From NCBI GenBank assembly GCA_033283175.1, contig JAWMQM010000001.1, positions 1,240,001 through 1,304,000 on the forward strand: DNA of 64,000 nucleotides, read 5' to 3'. Every line of letters begins with the position of its first letter. Position 1 is the stretch's first letter. The notes beneath the pieces were generated by a model. It made no database searches. It was not told the origin of the DNA and saw nothing but the letters and a program-made list of their open reading frames with translations. This stretch comes from Pseudomaricurvus sp033283175 (GTDB taxonomy: Bacteria; Pseudomonadota; Gammaproteobacteria; Pseudomonadales; Cellvibrionaceae). This document shows, one piece after another, positions 44,121 through 53,201 of the stretch. Both the position numbers and the translations under genes were made by a program.

Positions 44121-46328
44121 TCAGCGGGTACGTGGCAGGCCAAGCGCACGCTCGGCGATCATGCTGCGGTGCACCTCACTGGTACCACCGTAGATGGTGG
44201 TGCCGTGAGCGTGACGGTAAGCCAGGTTCACTTCGCCGGCCGGTCCGTGACGCTTGGACAGGGAGTAAGGCGCGGTCAGGTCCAGCAGGTCGCGGGCGTC
44301 GGACTGGAACTTCTCGGAAGAGAACATCTTGGTCATGGGGCCGAAGGCCTTGTTCTCGCGACCGGTTACACCCACCCACAGGCAGCGGTGACCCAGCATC
44401 TCGCCGATGTAAGTGTGCATCAGGCTGCGCGCCAGACGCTTCTGGGCATCAGCGCGTTCGATCAGTGGTTTGCCAGCGAAGGTAATTTCACGGCACAGGG
44501 CTTCGGCATCCTTAACCAGGGTTTTCTGGCTCTTCATAAAGCCGCCGCCGTGTTCCAGCTCCAGCGCTGCCGCCATCACGCGCAGACCACCGTTCACTTC
44601 GCCCAGACGGTAGGTGTCGGGCACGATGACGTTGTCGTAGAAGGTGGCGTTGGTGCGCTCGTCCTGGAAGGTGAATACCGGATGCACTTCGATGCCGGGC
44701 GTGTTCAGCGGCACGATGAACATGGTCAGACCCTTGTGCTTGGCCACATTGGGATCGGTGCGGGTGAGCATGATCACGTAGTCGGCAATGTTGGCACCAC
44801 TGGTCCACATCTTGGCGCCGTCAATGCGCCAGGAGCCGTCTTCCAGCTGGGTCGCCTTGGTCTTGGCGGCGAACACGTCGGAACCACAACCGGGCTCGGA
44901 GTAACCGAGACTGCAGATGGCGTCACCGGAAACAATCTTGGTCAGCACTTCCTCTTTCAACTCGGGAGTGCCGCACTTGTCGATCATGGTACCCACCAGC
45001 ATGGAGGTGCCCACCGGGTGGCTGGTCCAGCCGTGTTTTTCCCACACAGCCATCAGCGCAGACTTGGTGTAGGGCTCCACTTCGCGGCCACCCAGCTCCT
45101 TGCGCCAGTCGGGGAACAGGAAGTTGTGCTCGGCCAGCTTCTTGTGCACACCGCGGTCAAAGCCGTCGAAGGAGTAGTGCGCCTTGGCGCGCAGCTCGGG
45201 GGTGAGGATTTCGTTGAACAGGTCGTCCAGCTCCTGGGCCATGGCGTGGGCTTCTTCACCCAGATCGAAGTCGATGCCCACTTCGCCCACGTCAGGCAGA
45301 GCCACCGCTTCACCTGCAAACAGACGGCGGCCGGCCTCTTCCAGCAGCAGGTTGATATCGCCCCACACCAGCGGCCAGGCTTTGGCGCGCAGATTGTAGA
45401 GGTGAATATCGTATTCGGTGGCCAGACCGTAGCCACCGAAGGTGTGCAGGGACTGGTTCACGGCGCGGGCCGCCACATCGGCGTTCCAGTAGATCGCCAT
45501 GGAGATCTGTGCGCCGGCGTCTTTTACACCCATGGCCACGTCGTGGATGGCTTTCCAGGTGAGGTATTTGCCGCCGTCCACTTCGGTGATCAGGTCCGCC
45601 AGCGGGTGGGAGATGGCCTGATAGGTACCGATGGGCTTGTCAAACGCGACACGCTCACAGGCGTACTCCGCCGCCATTTCCACGGCGCGGCGGGAGAGCC
45701 CGGCCAGCGCCGCAGCCATCAACAGTTTCCACTCTTCAATGCCCTGGTCAAACAATTTGACCGCCTCGGCGCCTTCGCCCAGCACTACGGCATCGGCGGC
45801 ATCCAGGTTCAGTTCGGCAATGGGCGTAGAGGCCAGGTTGGCTTCAAAACGCTCGCCTTCCGGCAGGCTCACCAGCAGTACCTTGTCGCCCTTTTTGGCG
45901 ATCACGGCCTGGGCCACAGCGCCACCGGCTACCCACTGAACAGGCTGCCCGGCGACGTCGTGCAGGGCGATAGTCGCTACCGCACCACCCATCATCACCT
46001 GCTCCAGCAGTTCGGCCTGGCTTTCAGCGGCCAGGCAGGCCAGCAGGCGGGTGGAGACCAGGGTCTCGGCCACCGGGCCGGAGGCAATGGTACGGCCCAC
46101 TTCTTCCATCAACACCACGGCATCCATAACGCCCAGGCCCAAGCCACCTTGTTCTTCGGGAATACGCAGGCAGAATGCGCCCAACTCCCCCAGGCCGGCC
46201 CACATCTCTGCGTCAAAGCCGTCTTTGTCTGCAGCCGCGCGCACGCGCTCGGAACTGCTTTGTTCGTCCAGGAAGCGGGCGAATGATTCCTGCATCATCC
46301 GCTGGTCGTCAGAAAGCTCGAAATTCAT
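44121..46328 (-). CDS. Fused double acyl-CoA dehydrogenase
   Basis: The 735-residue protein is two acyl-CoA dehydrogenase units in one chain. The N-terminal half (about 1-345) lacks the EP..GSD flavin motif, has VAFDKPIGTYQAISHPLAD, and resembles the short 303-residue homologue of this operon. The C-terminal half (about 355-735) is complete: LGYSEPGCGSDVFAAKT, WTSGANIADYV and the end YGGTSEVHRSMIAERALGLPR. This equals a heterodimer of the steroid-type dehydrogenases fused into one gene. The start MNFELSDDQRMMQESFARFL at 46328 is the natural N-terminus; an upstream extension is not supported. It is the first gene of the operon. Confidence 0.92.
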   Translation of the reverse strand: MNFELSDDQRMMQESFARFLDEQSSSERVRAAADKDGFDAEMWAGLGELGAFCLRIPEEQGGLGLGVMDAVVLMEEVGRTIASGPVAETLVSTRLLACLAAESQAELLEQVMMGGAVATIALHDVAGQPVQWVAGGAVAQAVIAKKGDKVLLVSLPEGERFEANLASTPIAELNLDAADAVVLGEGAEAVKLFDQGIEEWKLLMAAALAGLSRRAVEMAAEYACERVAFDKPIGTYQAISHPLADLITEVDGGKYLTWKAIHDVAMGVKDAGAQISMAIYWNADVAARAVNQSLHTFGGYGLATEYDIHLYNLRAKAWPLVWGDINLLLEEAGRRLFAGEAVALPDVGEVGIDFDLGEEAHAMAQELDDLFNEILTPELRAKAHYSFDGFDRGVHKKLAEHNFLFPDWRKELGGREVEPYTKSALMAVWEKHGWTSHPVGTSMLVGTMIDKCGTPELKEEVLTKIVSGDAICSLGYSEPGCGSDVFAAKTKATQLEDGSWRIDGAKMWTSGANIADYVIMLTRTDPNVAKHKGLTMFIVPLNTPGIEVHPVFTFQDERTNATFYDNVIVPDTYRLGEVNGGLRVMAAALELEHGGGFMKSQKTLVKDAEALCREITFAGKPLIERADAQKRLARSLMHTYIGEMLGHRCLWVGVTGRENKAFGPMTKMFSSEKFQSDARDLLDLTAPYSLSKRHGPAGEVNLAYRHAHGTTIYGGTSEVHRSMIAERALGLPRTR

Positions 46329-46715
46329 GGTTGAGGTGACTCCGAAAGTAGTGGACAGGCAACCCGGGTAAGCATCGATCGGGGTATGTGCCGTGGCGGC
46401 GGGGTGATGCCGGGACTGCCCTTTTGTTATGTGAACCGATTGTGTGAACCCTTTGGTAAGCTTACGGCTCACCAAACCCCAGGGTTCAGGGATGCTGCCA
46501 AGTTTAGACGCAACAGCCGTATTCTTCAGATTCTTAGCCGCCGTAGACTACTATGAGACCCCCTTTTTAGTCAACATCACTGTTGAATAGCGAGCCCCTT
46601 AAAAGCCGCCTCCGGGGGCTCAGAAACAACAGATTTTTACTGCACCGGCGGCCGGCAAACACTATGATCGCGACCTGATGCCGGCACTCCGCCGGCCACA
46701 ACCGGGACCACCTTT
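46329..46715. other. Divergent promoter region without a gene
   Basis: This 387-bp gap separates the beta-oxidation operon from rlmJ. It holds the palindrome listed separately and a GC-rich repeat near rlmJ (GCCGG units in ACCGGCGGCCGGC). No coding frame is supported. Confidence 0.5.
46572..46587. promoter_or_regulatory. Palindrome, candidate operator of the acyl-CoA dehydrogenase operon
   Basis: TCAACA-TCAC-TGTTGA is a perfect six-base inverted repeat with a four-base spacer, upstream of both divergent genes. A regulator of the beta-oxidation operon could bind here; the regulator is not identified. Confidence 0.4.
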
Positions 46716-47546
46716 GTGCTCAGTTACCGTCACAGCTTTCACGCCGGCAACGCCGCCGATCTGCTCAAACACCTGGTGCTCATAGAGCTGCTGCAGTACC
46801 TGCAGCGCAAGGACGCCGCCGTTGAGTATATCGACACCCACGCCGGCGCCGGGCTCTACCAGCTGGACTCCGACGAGAGCCAGAAGACCGGCGAATACCA
46901 CAGCGGTTATGGCGCCATCCAGGAGTGTGACTGGCCGGAGCTGGAGACCTACAAGTCGCTGGTGGCGCGCTTCAATCAACGCAAACAGCTGCGCTACCCC
47001 GGCTCGCCCCTGCTGGCCCTGGAGCTGCTGCGGCCGCAGGATCGAGCCTGGCTGTTCGAACTGCACCCCAAGGATCACCAGCGCCTGCTGCTGAGCTGCA
47101 AGAACTACAGCAAAGTGCGCATCGAGAACAGCGATGGCCTGAAAGGGCTGATCAGCCTGTTGCCCCCGGCCAGCCGCCGGGCACTGGTGCTGATTGACCC
47201 GTCCTACGAGGTGAAAAGTGACTATCGCGCGGTGGTGGATACCCTGCAGCAGGCGCAGCGCCGTTTTGCTACCGGCACCTATGCCCTCTGGTACCCGGTG
47301 GTGCAGCGCCGCCAGATCGAGCAGCTGGAAAAGGACCTGCTGAAAACCGGCATCCGCAATATCCAGCGTTTTGAGCTGGGCTGGGCACCGGACAGCACCG
47401 AGTACGGCATGACCGCCTCCGGCATGATCGTGATTAACCCCACCTGGGGGCTGATGGACAAGATGCAGGACTTACTGCCGAAGCTGGCGCATCAGTTGGC
47501 TGGCGCCGAGGGTAACTGGCGCTGCGACCAGCTGGTAGCGGAATAG
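46716..47546 (+). CDS. rlmJ: 23S rRNA (adenine2030-N6)-methyltransferase
   Basis: The 276-residue protein matches RlmJ: LSYRHSFHAGNAADLLKHLVL at the start, YIDTHAGAGLYQL, YPGSPLLA, ELHPKDH, and the catalytic DPSYE (variant of DPPY) in VLIDPSYEVKSDY. It methylates A2030 of 23S rRNA with S-adenosylmethionine. Translation starts at a GTG. It is a single housekeeping gene facing a convergent dgkA. Confidence 0.94.
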   Translation: MLSYRHSFHAGNAADLLKHLVLIELLQYLQRKDAAVEYIDTHAGAGLYQLDSDESQKTGEYHSGYGAIQECDWPELETYKSLVARFNQRKQLRYPGSPLLALELLRPQDRAWLFELHPKDHQRLLLSCKNYSKVRIENSDGLKGLISLLPPASRRALVLIDPSYEVKSDYRAVVDTLQQAQRRFATGTYALWYPVVQRRQIEQLEKDLLKTGIRNIQRFELGWAPDSTEYGMTASGMIVINPTWGLMDKMQDLLPKLAHQLAGAEGNWRCDQLVAE

Positions 47547-47562
47547 GTAGCTGGTCAGGGCG

Positions 47563-47958
47563 TCAGAACAGGCGCCCGTCGCGATAGACGTCCCACAGGA
47601 TCATGGCCCACACACTGCCCGCCACCAGTAAGGCCATCAACACCGCCGCCGAGCCGAGGTCCTTGGCCTGGCCGCTGAGCTTGTGGCGCTCGGTGCCGAT
47701 GCGGTCGATGGCCGCCTCGATGGCACTGTTCAGCAGCTCCACAATGACCACCAGCGCCACACTGGCAATCAGCAACGCCCGCTCCACACCACTCAGGTCC
47801 AGCCAGCAGGCAATGGGGATCATCAGCGCCGCCAGGGTGATCTCCTGACGAAAAGCCGCTTCCTGCCGCCAGGCGGCACGCAGGCCCTTGCAGGAATAGG
47901 TGAAGGCATTGATTACCCGGCGCAGGCCGGTTTTGCCTTTAAGGTCGGACGCATCCAC
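47563..47958 (-). CDS. dgkA: Diacylglycerol kinase
   Basis: The 131-residue membrane enzyme has three hydrophobic helices and the DgkA signature VELLNSAIEAAIDRIGTERHKLSGQAKDLGSAAV (split here; key residues Glu-Leu-Leu-Asn-Ser-Ala-Ile-Glu-Ala and Lys-Asp-Leu-Gly-Ser-Ala). It phosphorylates diacylglycerol released during periplasmic glucan or LPS modification, returning it to phospholipid synthesis. It is convergent with rlmJ, 16 bp apart. Confidence 0.95.
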   Translation of the reverse strand: MDASDLKGKTGLRRVINAFTYSCKGLRAAWRQEAAFRQEITLAALMIPIACWLDLSGVERALLIASVALVVIVELLNSAIEAAIDRIGTERHKLSGQAKDLGSAAVLMALLVAGSVWAMILWDVYRDGRLF

Positions 47959-48036
47959 AGAGAAACTCCTGACGATATTTACCGGAATATGGCCGGCGGC
48001 ACGGGCAAGCCGCCACCGATGAGCTCCTCAGACAAC

Positions 48037-49296
48037 TCAAGTGGCGCTTTTTATCCTATGGTCGTGACGTTCTGATGACAGCTCCGGCTGCGGCAGCTGC
48101 GGCAGGGCGTTGGCAGTCAGCAGCAGGCCTTTCTGGTAGTAGGCCGTGCTGGCCTCGTGCTCGCCCAGGTTGGCCAGCAGCCGCGCCAGTTCAGCGCAGG
48201 CATCCGGGCTGGGCTGGGTGCGGATACTGCTCTCCAGATAATCCCGCGCCTTGCCCCACAGCTCATTGCGCAGGGCCAGCCGGCCCAGTGTGAGCAGCAG
48301 CGGGCCATTGGCCGGACGCTCTTTCAGCCAGCCCTCGGCGTAGAGCAGCTGCCGGCCACCGGCATCAGGGGCATCCAGCACGCCGTAACGGATGATCAGG
48401 CGGTCGTCCCAGCTGGACTGCAACGCCTTGCGCAACACCAGCTCAGCGTCCCCCGCCAGCCCATTGGCCTCCAGCAGGTCGCTGTACTGAATCAGCAGGT
48501 CGGTGTCGCCACGCCAGTTACGGGGCATCTTGCGCCACAAGGCCGGCACCTGCTCAACACTGAAATCCGTCTGCCCGGCCTGCTGCAGGAGCTTGCTGTA
48601 GAGCAGGCCGCTCAACTGTTGCAGCTCCGCCTCAGGGATAACCCGGTGGCGCTGCAACAGCGGCAGGATTGCTTCCAGCGCGTCCCAGTCGTGCAGGTGG
48701 GTGTAAGCCTGGCGCAACATATCCAGCACCACCGGATGGCGCGGCGCCAGCTTGCGGGCACGCTCCAGGGTTGCGGCACAGGCCTCGTACTTCTTCCCCG
48801 CCAGCTGCATGCGCGCCTGGGTCAGGGCCACTGCCAAACCGGCGCCGGCGTAGGCATCTTCGGCCTTGGCCAGCAGCCGATTGGCCTCATTCTCATCACC
48901 CAGTTCGTAGGCGCTGCGGGCCGCCGCCAGGTAGTTGAGCAGCGGCTCGGGTGAACGCTCGGCGGCGCGGGTCAGCTGCCGCAGAGCCGGCTGCCAGTCG
49001 CCTTCGATAAAGCTGATCAGGCCCTTTACCATGCGCTTCTGCGCACGGGCGTCACCGCCGCTGAAAACCCGCCCGACGCCGCTGCCGATGCTTCTCACGC
49101 TGCCGCCAATCAGCAACAGCGCCCAGCGCCACAGCAGCCAACCGGCCAGAATCAGCGCCAGGGCAAACCAGACACTGGTCTCCAGGGTCCAGTTACCGAT
49201 GGAGACCAGCACATAACTGTCCTGCCGCGCGGTCCAGTACACCAGTCCCGCACCGGCGATCATGCAGGCGAGAAAGATAAACACCAGCCGCTTCAT
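48037..49296 (-). CDS. hemY: HemY, haem-operon membrane protein with TPR repeats
   Basis: The 419-residue protein has two N-terminal membrane helices with the family motif YVLVSIGNWTLETSVWF between them, followed by helical TPR-like repeats (about 110-390). This is the gammaproteobacterial HemY of the hemCDXY operon, not the protoporphyrinogen oxidase of the same name. It is thought to assist late haem assembly in the membrane. Its start overlaps the hemX stop by four bases. Confidence 0.92.
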   Translation of the reverse strand: MKRLVFIFLACMIAGAGLVYWTARQDSYVLVSIGNWTLETSVWFALALILAGWLLWRWALLLIGGSVRSIGSGVGRVFSGGDARAQKRMVKGLISFIEGDWQPALRQLTRAAERSPEPLLNYLAAARSAYELGDENEANRLLAKAEDAYAGAGLAVALTQARMQLAGKKYEACAATLERARKLAPRHPVVLDMLRQAYTHLHDWDALEAILPLLQRHRVIPEAELQQLSGLLYSKLLQQAGQTDFSVEQVPALWRKMPRNWRGDTDLLIQYSDLLEANGLAGDAELVLRKALQSSWDDRLIIRYGVLDAPDAGGRQLLYAEGWLKERPANGPLLLTLGRLALRNELWGKARDYLESSIRTQPSPDACAELARLLANLGEHEASTAYYQKGLLLTANALPQLPQPELSSERHDHRIKSAT

Positions 49297-50507
49297 GGCT
49301 GCGACTCCGCACTGCCTGCCTCAGCCGCGGGCATACTATCGGGCAACTGCAGCGGCTCACCCATACGCGCATCCAGTTTGTGCAATTGCTCGAGATAGCT
49401 CTGCAGGGCCTGCAGGGAACCACGGATGGAAGGCAACTCGGAGGTAATGGCCAGCTGCTGCATCTGCACCAGTTCAGCGGCCAACTTGCGACCCGCCTCC
49501 TGACCACCAAAATAGCGCTGTATCAGCTGCAGGGCGGAAGCGAGACTGGATTGATAGACTTCGGTCTCCTGGCGCAGCAGTGCCAGCTGCGCCTGCTCCA
49601 TGTAGAAACGCAGATTCTGCCGCAGGTACTCCACACCATCCGGTGGTAGCAGCGGCTGCAGGGGTTCGTCGTGATGGCGGATACGAACCTGGTCTGTCAG
49701 CTGTGCCAGGGCCGCATGGAAACTGTGCACGATTCGTCCCCAGACACCTTCGGCAGCGGTCTCTGTGGCCTGACTGCCACTCTCTGCCACATCGGTATCC
49801 GCCAGCATGCGCGGCAATACCGGCAGTGCCTGTATCTGCTCGGAGAGCGCCGCCAGGCGCAGGTAGTAACCGGCGGTATCTATCTCCGGTACCAGCTTAA
49901 GCGCAGTAATGTCCCGCTGCAGGCGGTCGCGCACCGGGAACAGGTCATCGTTGTTCTGCTCCCGCAAAATGGTATCGGCACTCTCCAGCAGCGCCAGTGC
50001 TGACGTGGCAGAGCGGTCCAGTAGCAGCCGCTGCTGCGCCACCCGCAGCAGGAACTCCGCCTCCGCCAGCTGCCAGTCGGCACGGGTGGTGGTAGTCAGC
50101 CCCCGCAGCAATTCGCCCTGCTGCTGCAGCCGCTGCTCCAGGCTGTCGACGCGCTGTTGCCACACCTGCTCACGGGCCAGCTGTTGCTGCTGCCCCTGCT
50201 GCCAGTCACCACGGTTCTGCTGCAGTTGCAGCTGCTGCGCCTCCAGCCGCTGCTGGGTTTCGTAGTATTGCTGCTGGGTCAGGGCCGAACGCTGGTAATC
50301 CAGCCACACCAGGTAGCCGAGCCCGGCGGTGGCCACGGCCAGCAAAAACATCAATGCCAGTAACCACAGGGGCGTGGGTGCGCGACGCACGGCGGGGGAA
50401 GAGGAGGCGGTGGACCCGCCTGGGGGAGTGACCACTTTAGTACCGGCTACCGGGGTAGGCGCGGGCTGCTTGTCGTCCTTCGGGGTCGAGCTTTTGTCGC
50501 TAGTCAT
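49293..50507 (-). CDS. hemX: HemX, haem-operon membrane protein
   Basis: The 404-residue protein has a short charged cytoplasmic N-terminus with a Pro/Thr-rich stretch, one membrane helix (about 48-70), then a glutamine-rich coiled coil (about 78-140) and a helical periplasmic domain with QLAEAEFLLRVAQQRLLLD and YLRLAALSEQIQALP. This is the usual HemX of gammaproteobacteria; the annotation as a methyltransferase found in some records is not supported by its sequence. It lies between hemD and hemY. Confidence 0.92.
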   Translation of the reverse strand: MTSDKSSTPKDDKQPAPTPVAGTKVVTPPGGSTASSSPAVRRAPTPLWLLALMFLLAVATAGLGYLVWLDYQRSALTQQQYYETQQRLEAQQLQLQQNRGDWQQGQQQQLAREQVWQQRVDSLEQRLQQQGELLRGLTTTTRADWQLAEAEFLLRVAQQRLLLDRSATSALALLESADTILREQNNDDLFPVRDRLQRDITALKLVPEIDTAGYYLRLAALSEQIQALPVLPRMLADTDVAESGSQATETAAEGVWGRIVHSFHAALAQLTDQVRIRHHDEPLQPLLPPDGVEYLRQNLRFYMEQAQLALLRQETEVYQSSLASALQLIQRYFGGQEAGRKLAAELVQMQQLAITSELPSIRGSLQALQSYLEQLHKLDARMGEPLQLPDSMPAAEAGSAESQP

Positions 50508-50579
50508 GTCAGTGGTTCTTTTTCCTTATGCGATTGCCCTGGGGCAAATCCTTTCCGACAGCGGCTGGCCGGCGCCTGC

Positions 50580-51416
50580 TCATGGGTTCCGGGCCAGGCT
50601 CCAGTCCCGCAATGCCCCCAACATCTCCTCATCGGAGGCATTGCGGGCCACGATCACTTCCGGGTAGCGCCGCTCGCGGGCCAAATGAGCTACCCGCTCA
50701 CCCGGCACCAACAGCGGCAAAGCGGCACAGGCGGCCGCCTGTTGCGGCTGTGTTTGTTGCAGCGCTTGCAGCAGCTGGTGCCAGTTATCCAGCGCCTCAC
50801 CGCTGTGCAGTGCCACCAGGTCACCACTGCGGCCACAGCGAGACTGCATCAGGGCAGTGAGCGCCTCCTCCCGGGGAAAACAGCGCTCATAGAGTTCACA
50901 ATAGTCCACTTGCGCACCGCGTTCGCTGAGCGCCTGCGCCAGCAGTGGTCGCCCGCCACGTCCGCGACAGATAAGCACTTTCTGCAACTCTACCTGCTGC
51001 AGCTGCGGCAGGGCCAGCAGCTCCTCGGAATTCATGGTGTCCTGCGCCGCGGTAACCGGGCAGCCATAGGCCTGCAGTACGCGGGCGGTAGCGGCGCCAA
51101 CGGCGTAGAAGTGAACATCCACCGGCAGCTGCGGCCAGTACTGGTCGATCCAGTCGAGCCCATGGTGAGCTGCATTCTGACTGACAAAGATCACGTGCCG
51201 GTACTCCGCCAACGCCATGATGCGGTCCTTGATGGCTTGCATCGCCGCCGGCTCGCTGAGGGGCTCGATGGCCATTAACGGCACGGGGCAGGTCTCTGCA
51301 CCCTCGGATTGCAACAGTGACTGCCACTTGGGCAGCTGTTGCTGCGGCCGGGTCAGCAGCACCCGCAAGCCCCGCAGGGGCTGCTGGCCGTCAATCTCAG
51401 AGTGAGCGTTCACCAT
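50580..51416 (-). CDS. hemD: Uroporphyrinogen-III synthase
   Basis: The 278-residue protein has the two-domain HemD outline: LRGLRVLLTRPQQQ, VIFVSQNAAHHGLDW, VHFYAVGAATARVLQAYG, VLICRGRGGRPLLAQAL, YCELYERCFP and LVALHSGEALDNW. It closes hydroxymethylbilane to uroporphyrinogen III with ring-D inversion. Start choice is uncertain: 51416, 51422 or further upstream are in frame, and all overlap the end of hemC by about 20 bases or more, giving translational coupling. Confidence 0.92.
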   Translation of the reverse strand: MVNAHSEIDGQQPLRGLRVLLTRPQQQLPKWQSLLQSEGAETCPVPLMAIEPLSEPAAMQAIKDRIMALAEYRHVIFVSQNAAHHGLDWIDQYWPQLPVDVHFYAVGAATARVLQAYGCPVTAAQDTMNSEELLALPQLQQVELQKVLICRGRGGRPLLAQALSERGAQVDYCELYERCFPREEALTALMQSRCGRSGDLVALHSGEALDNWHQLLQALQQTQPQQAAACAALPLLVPGERVAHLARERRYPEVIVARNASDEEMLGALRDWSLARNP

Positions 51417-52338
51417 CGCCATACACCGCACGTAATATAGCACCCGCGCCCGCATCCAGCAGGCGTTCCGCCAGGGTCACCCCCAGCTGCTCGGCATCAC
51501 TGACCGAGCCGCGCAACTCATCTTCCAGCATCTGCGTACCGTCCGGACTACCCACCAGACCGCGCAGCCACAGTTGGTCGCCCTCGTGTACCGCAAAGCA
51601 GCCGATAGGCACCTGGCAACCACCCTCGAGGCGGCGATTCATGGCCCGCTCCGCCAGCACCTGCTCGGCGGTGTGGGCACAATGCAGGGGCTGCAACAGG
51701 TCCAGGATCTGCTGATCCGCCATACGGGTCTCGATGCCTACGGCGCCCTGGCCACCGGCCGGCAGGCAGAATTCGGGGGCAATACGCTGGCGAATACGAT
51801 CCTCCATTTCCAGCCGCACGAGGCCGGCGGTAGCGAGGATAATCGCGTCGTATTCGCCCTCATCCAGCTTGCGCAGACGGGTGTTGACGTTGCCGCGCAG
51901 GAATTTCACCGTCAGGTCCGGGCGCTTGGCCAACAGCTGGCACTGGCGACGCAGGCTGGAGGTGCCCACCACGCTGCCGGCCGGCAGGGCTTCCAGTGAC
52001 TCGAAGTTGTTGGAGACAAAGGCATCACGGGGATCTTCACGGGGGCAGATAACCGCCAGCCCCAGCCCCTCGGGAAACTCCATGGGCACATCTTTCATGG
52101 AGTGCACGGCGATATCCGCTTCATCGTTAAGCAGGGCGTGCTCCAGCTCCTTCACAAACAGCCCCTTGCCGCCCACCTTGGCCAGCGGCACATCCAGAAT
52201 CTTGTCACCGCGACTGGTCATGGGCACCAGCTCCACCGTCAGGCCAGGGTGGTGGCGCTGCAGCTCGGCTTTGACGTATTCGGCCTGCCACAGGGCCAGT
52301 GCGCTCTCTCGTGTCGCTATGCGCAGCAGTTGGGTCAT
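51397..52338 (-). CDS. hemC: Hydroxymethylbilane synthase (porphobilinogen deaminase)
   Basis: The 313-residue protein carries all HemC hallmarks: LRIATRESALALWQAEYVK at the start, the MKDVP signature in AVHSMKDVP, VGTSSLRRQCQL, FLRGNVNTRLRKLDEGEYDAI, and the dipyrromethane-carrying cysteine in RLEGGCQVPIGCF. It polymerises four porphobilinogen units. First gene of the leftward hemCDXY operon. Confidence 0.96.
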   Translation of the reverse strand: MTQLLRIATRESALALWQAEYVKAELQRHHPGLTVELVPMTSRGDKILDVPLAKVGGKGLFVKELEHALLNDEADIAVHSMKDVPMEFPEGLGLAVICPREDPRDAFVSNNFESLEALPAGSVVGTSSLRRQCQLLAKRPDLTVKFLRGNVNTRLRKLDEGEYDAIILATAGLVRLEMEDRIRQRIAPEFCLPAGGQGAVGIETRMADQQILDLLQPLHCAHTAEQVLAERAMNRRLEGGCQVPIGCFAVHEGDQLWLRGLVGSPDGTQMLEDELRGSVSDAEQLGVTLAERLLDAGAGAILRAVYGDGERSL

Positions 52339-52467
52339 GGGGAACTCTCTGGGGTTAATAAAAAGGTCAGCAAAAAGGCTCGGTAACGATGGCCGGCGCG
52401 GCCGTATAAAGGCGGCATGATAACAAAGGCGCTCCCCGGTCGCCTCCCTCCGGCATTAGCCGTTGGT

Positions 52468-53199
52468 CTAGCGCTCCCCGAGACGCTCCCTCACGGTGGC
52501 CACATGGCGACGACTGACCACCGGTCGCAAATCGGTGCCGCTCAGGCGCAACAGGAACTGCCCACCGCCATCCCGCTCCAGCGCCTCGATCCGGGTCAGG
52601 GGCACCAGCGCGTTGCGGTGCACCCGCACAAAGCCATCGCCCAGTTGGGCCTCCAGCTCTTTCAGCGTGTCATCAATCAGGGTTTCGCCACCCTCGTGAA
52701 AGACGGTGACGTACTTCTGGTCGGCCAGAAAATAGTAGATCTGGGGCAGGGGAATGAGCTCCATCCCGCCCCGGCTGCGGGCTGAAATGTGGGCCCGCTG
52801 GGCCGGCCGCGGTACATCGCCCAGCCACAGGCGTTGGGGACGGCTGAGGCGGCGGGCCTTGTTAAGGGCCGCCTGCAGCTTCTCCTGCCGCACCGGCTTC
52901 AGCAGGTAATCCACCGCATTTACCCCAAAGGCATCCAGCGCGTGCTGGGCGTGGGCGGTGCAGAAGATTACAGCGGGAGGGTCTTCCAGTGTCGCCAGCT
53001 GATTGGCCAGGGTGAGGCCGTCAGTGGCAGGCATCTCGATATCCAGCAGCACCATGTCCGGATCGCACTCCTGCACCAGCTGCAGGGCCTCGGCGCCGTT
53101 GGCCGCCATGCCCACCACCCGGCAGTCCTGGCTGTCGCCCATCAGGCGCTGCAGGCGCTCCCGCGCCAGCGGTTCATCATCGACAATAATGACGTCCAT
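52468..53199 (-). CDS. algR: LytTR-type response regulator AlgR
   Basis: The 243-residue protein has an N-terminal receiver (MDVIIVDDEPLARERL, phosphoacceptor Asp in MVLLDIEMPATDG, at about residue 54) and a C-terminal LytTR DNA-binding domain (about 140-240: ADQKYVTVFHEGG, GDGFVRVHRNALVPL). Its position next to a His-kinase membrane protein and near hemC and argH is the Pseudomonas algR arrangement. Targets in this organism (surface polysaccharide, motility) are inference. Two bases separate it from algZ. Confidence 0.93.
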   Translation of the reverse strand: MDVIIVDDEPLARERLQRLMGDSQDCRVVGMAANGAEALQLVQECDPDMVLLDIEMPATDGLTLANQLATLEDPPAVIFCTAHAQHALDAFGVNAVDYLLKPVRQEKLQAALNKARRLSRPQRLWLGDVPRPAQRAHISARSRGGMELIPLPQIYYFLADQKYVTVFHEGGETLIDDTLKELEAQLGDGFVRVHRNALVPLTRIEALERDGGGQFLLRLSGTDLRPVVSRRHVATVRERLGER

Positions 53200-53201
53200 G
53201 G

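Noticed and set aside
43395..46286. Very long open frame (963 codons) on the plus strand
   Set aside because: It lies opposite the crotonase and fused acyl-CoA dehydrogenase genes, which have clear family motifs. Such antisense frames are common in GC-rich genes because stop codons are rare in that frame, and its translation has no recognisable domain.
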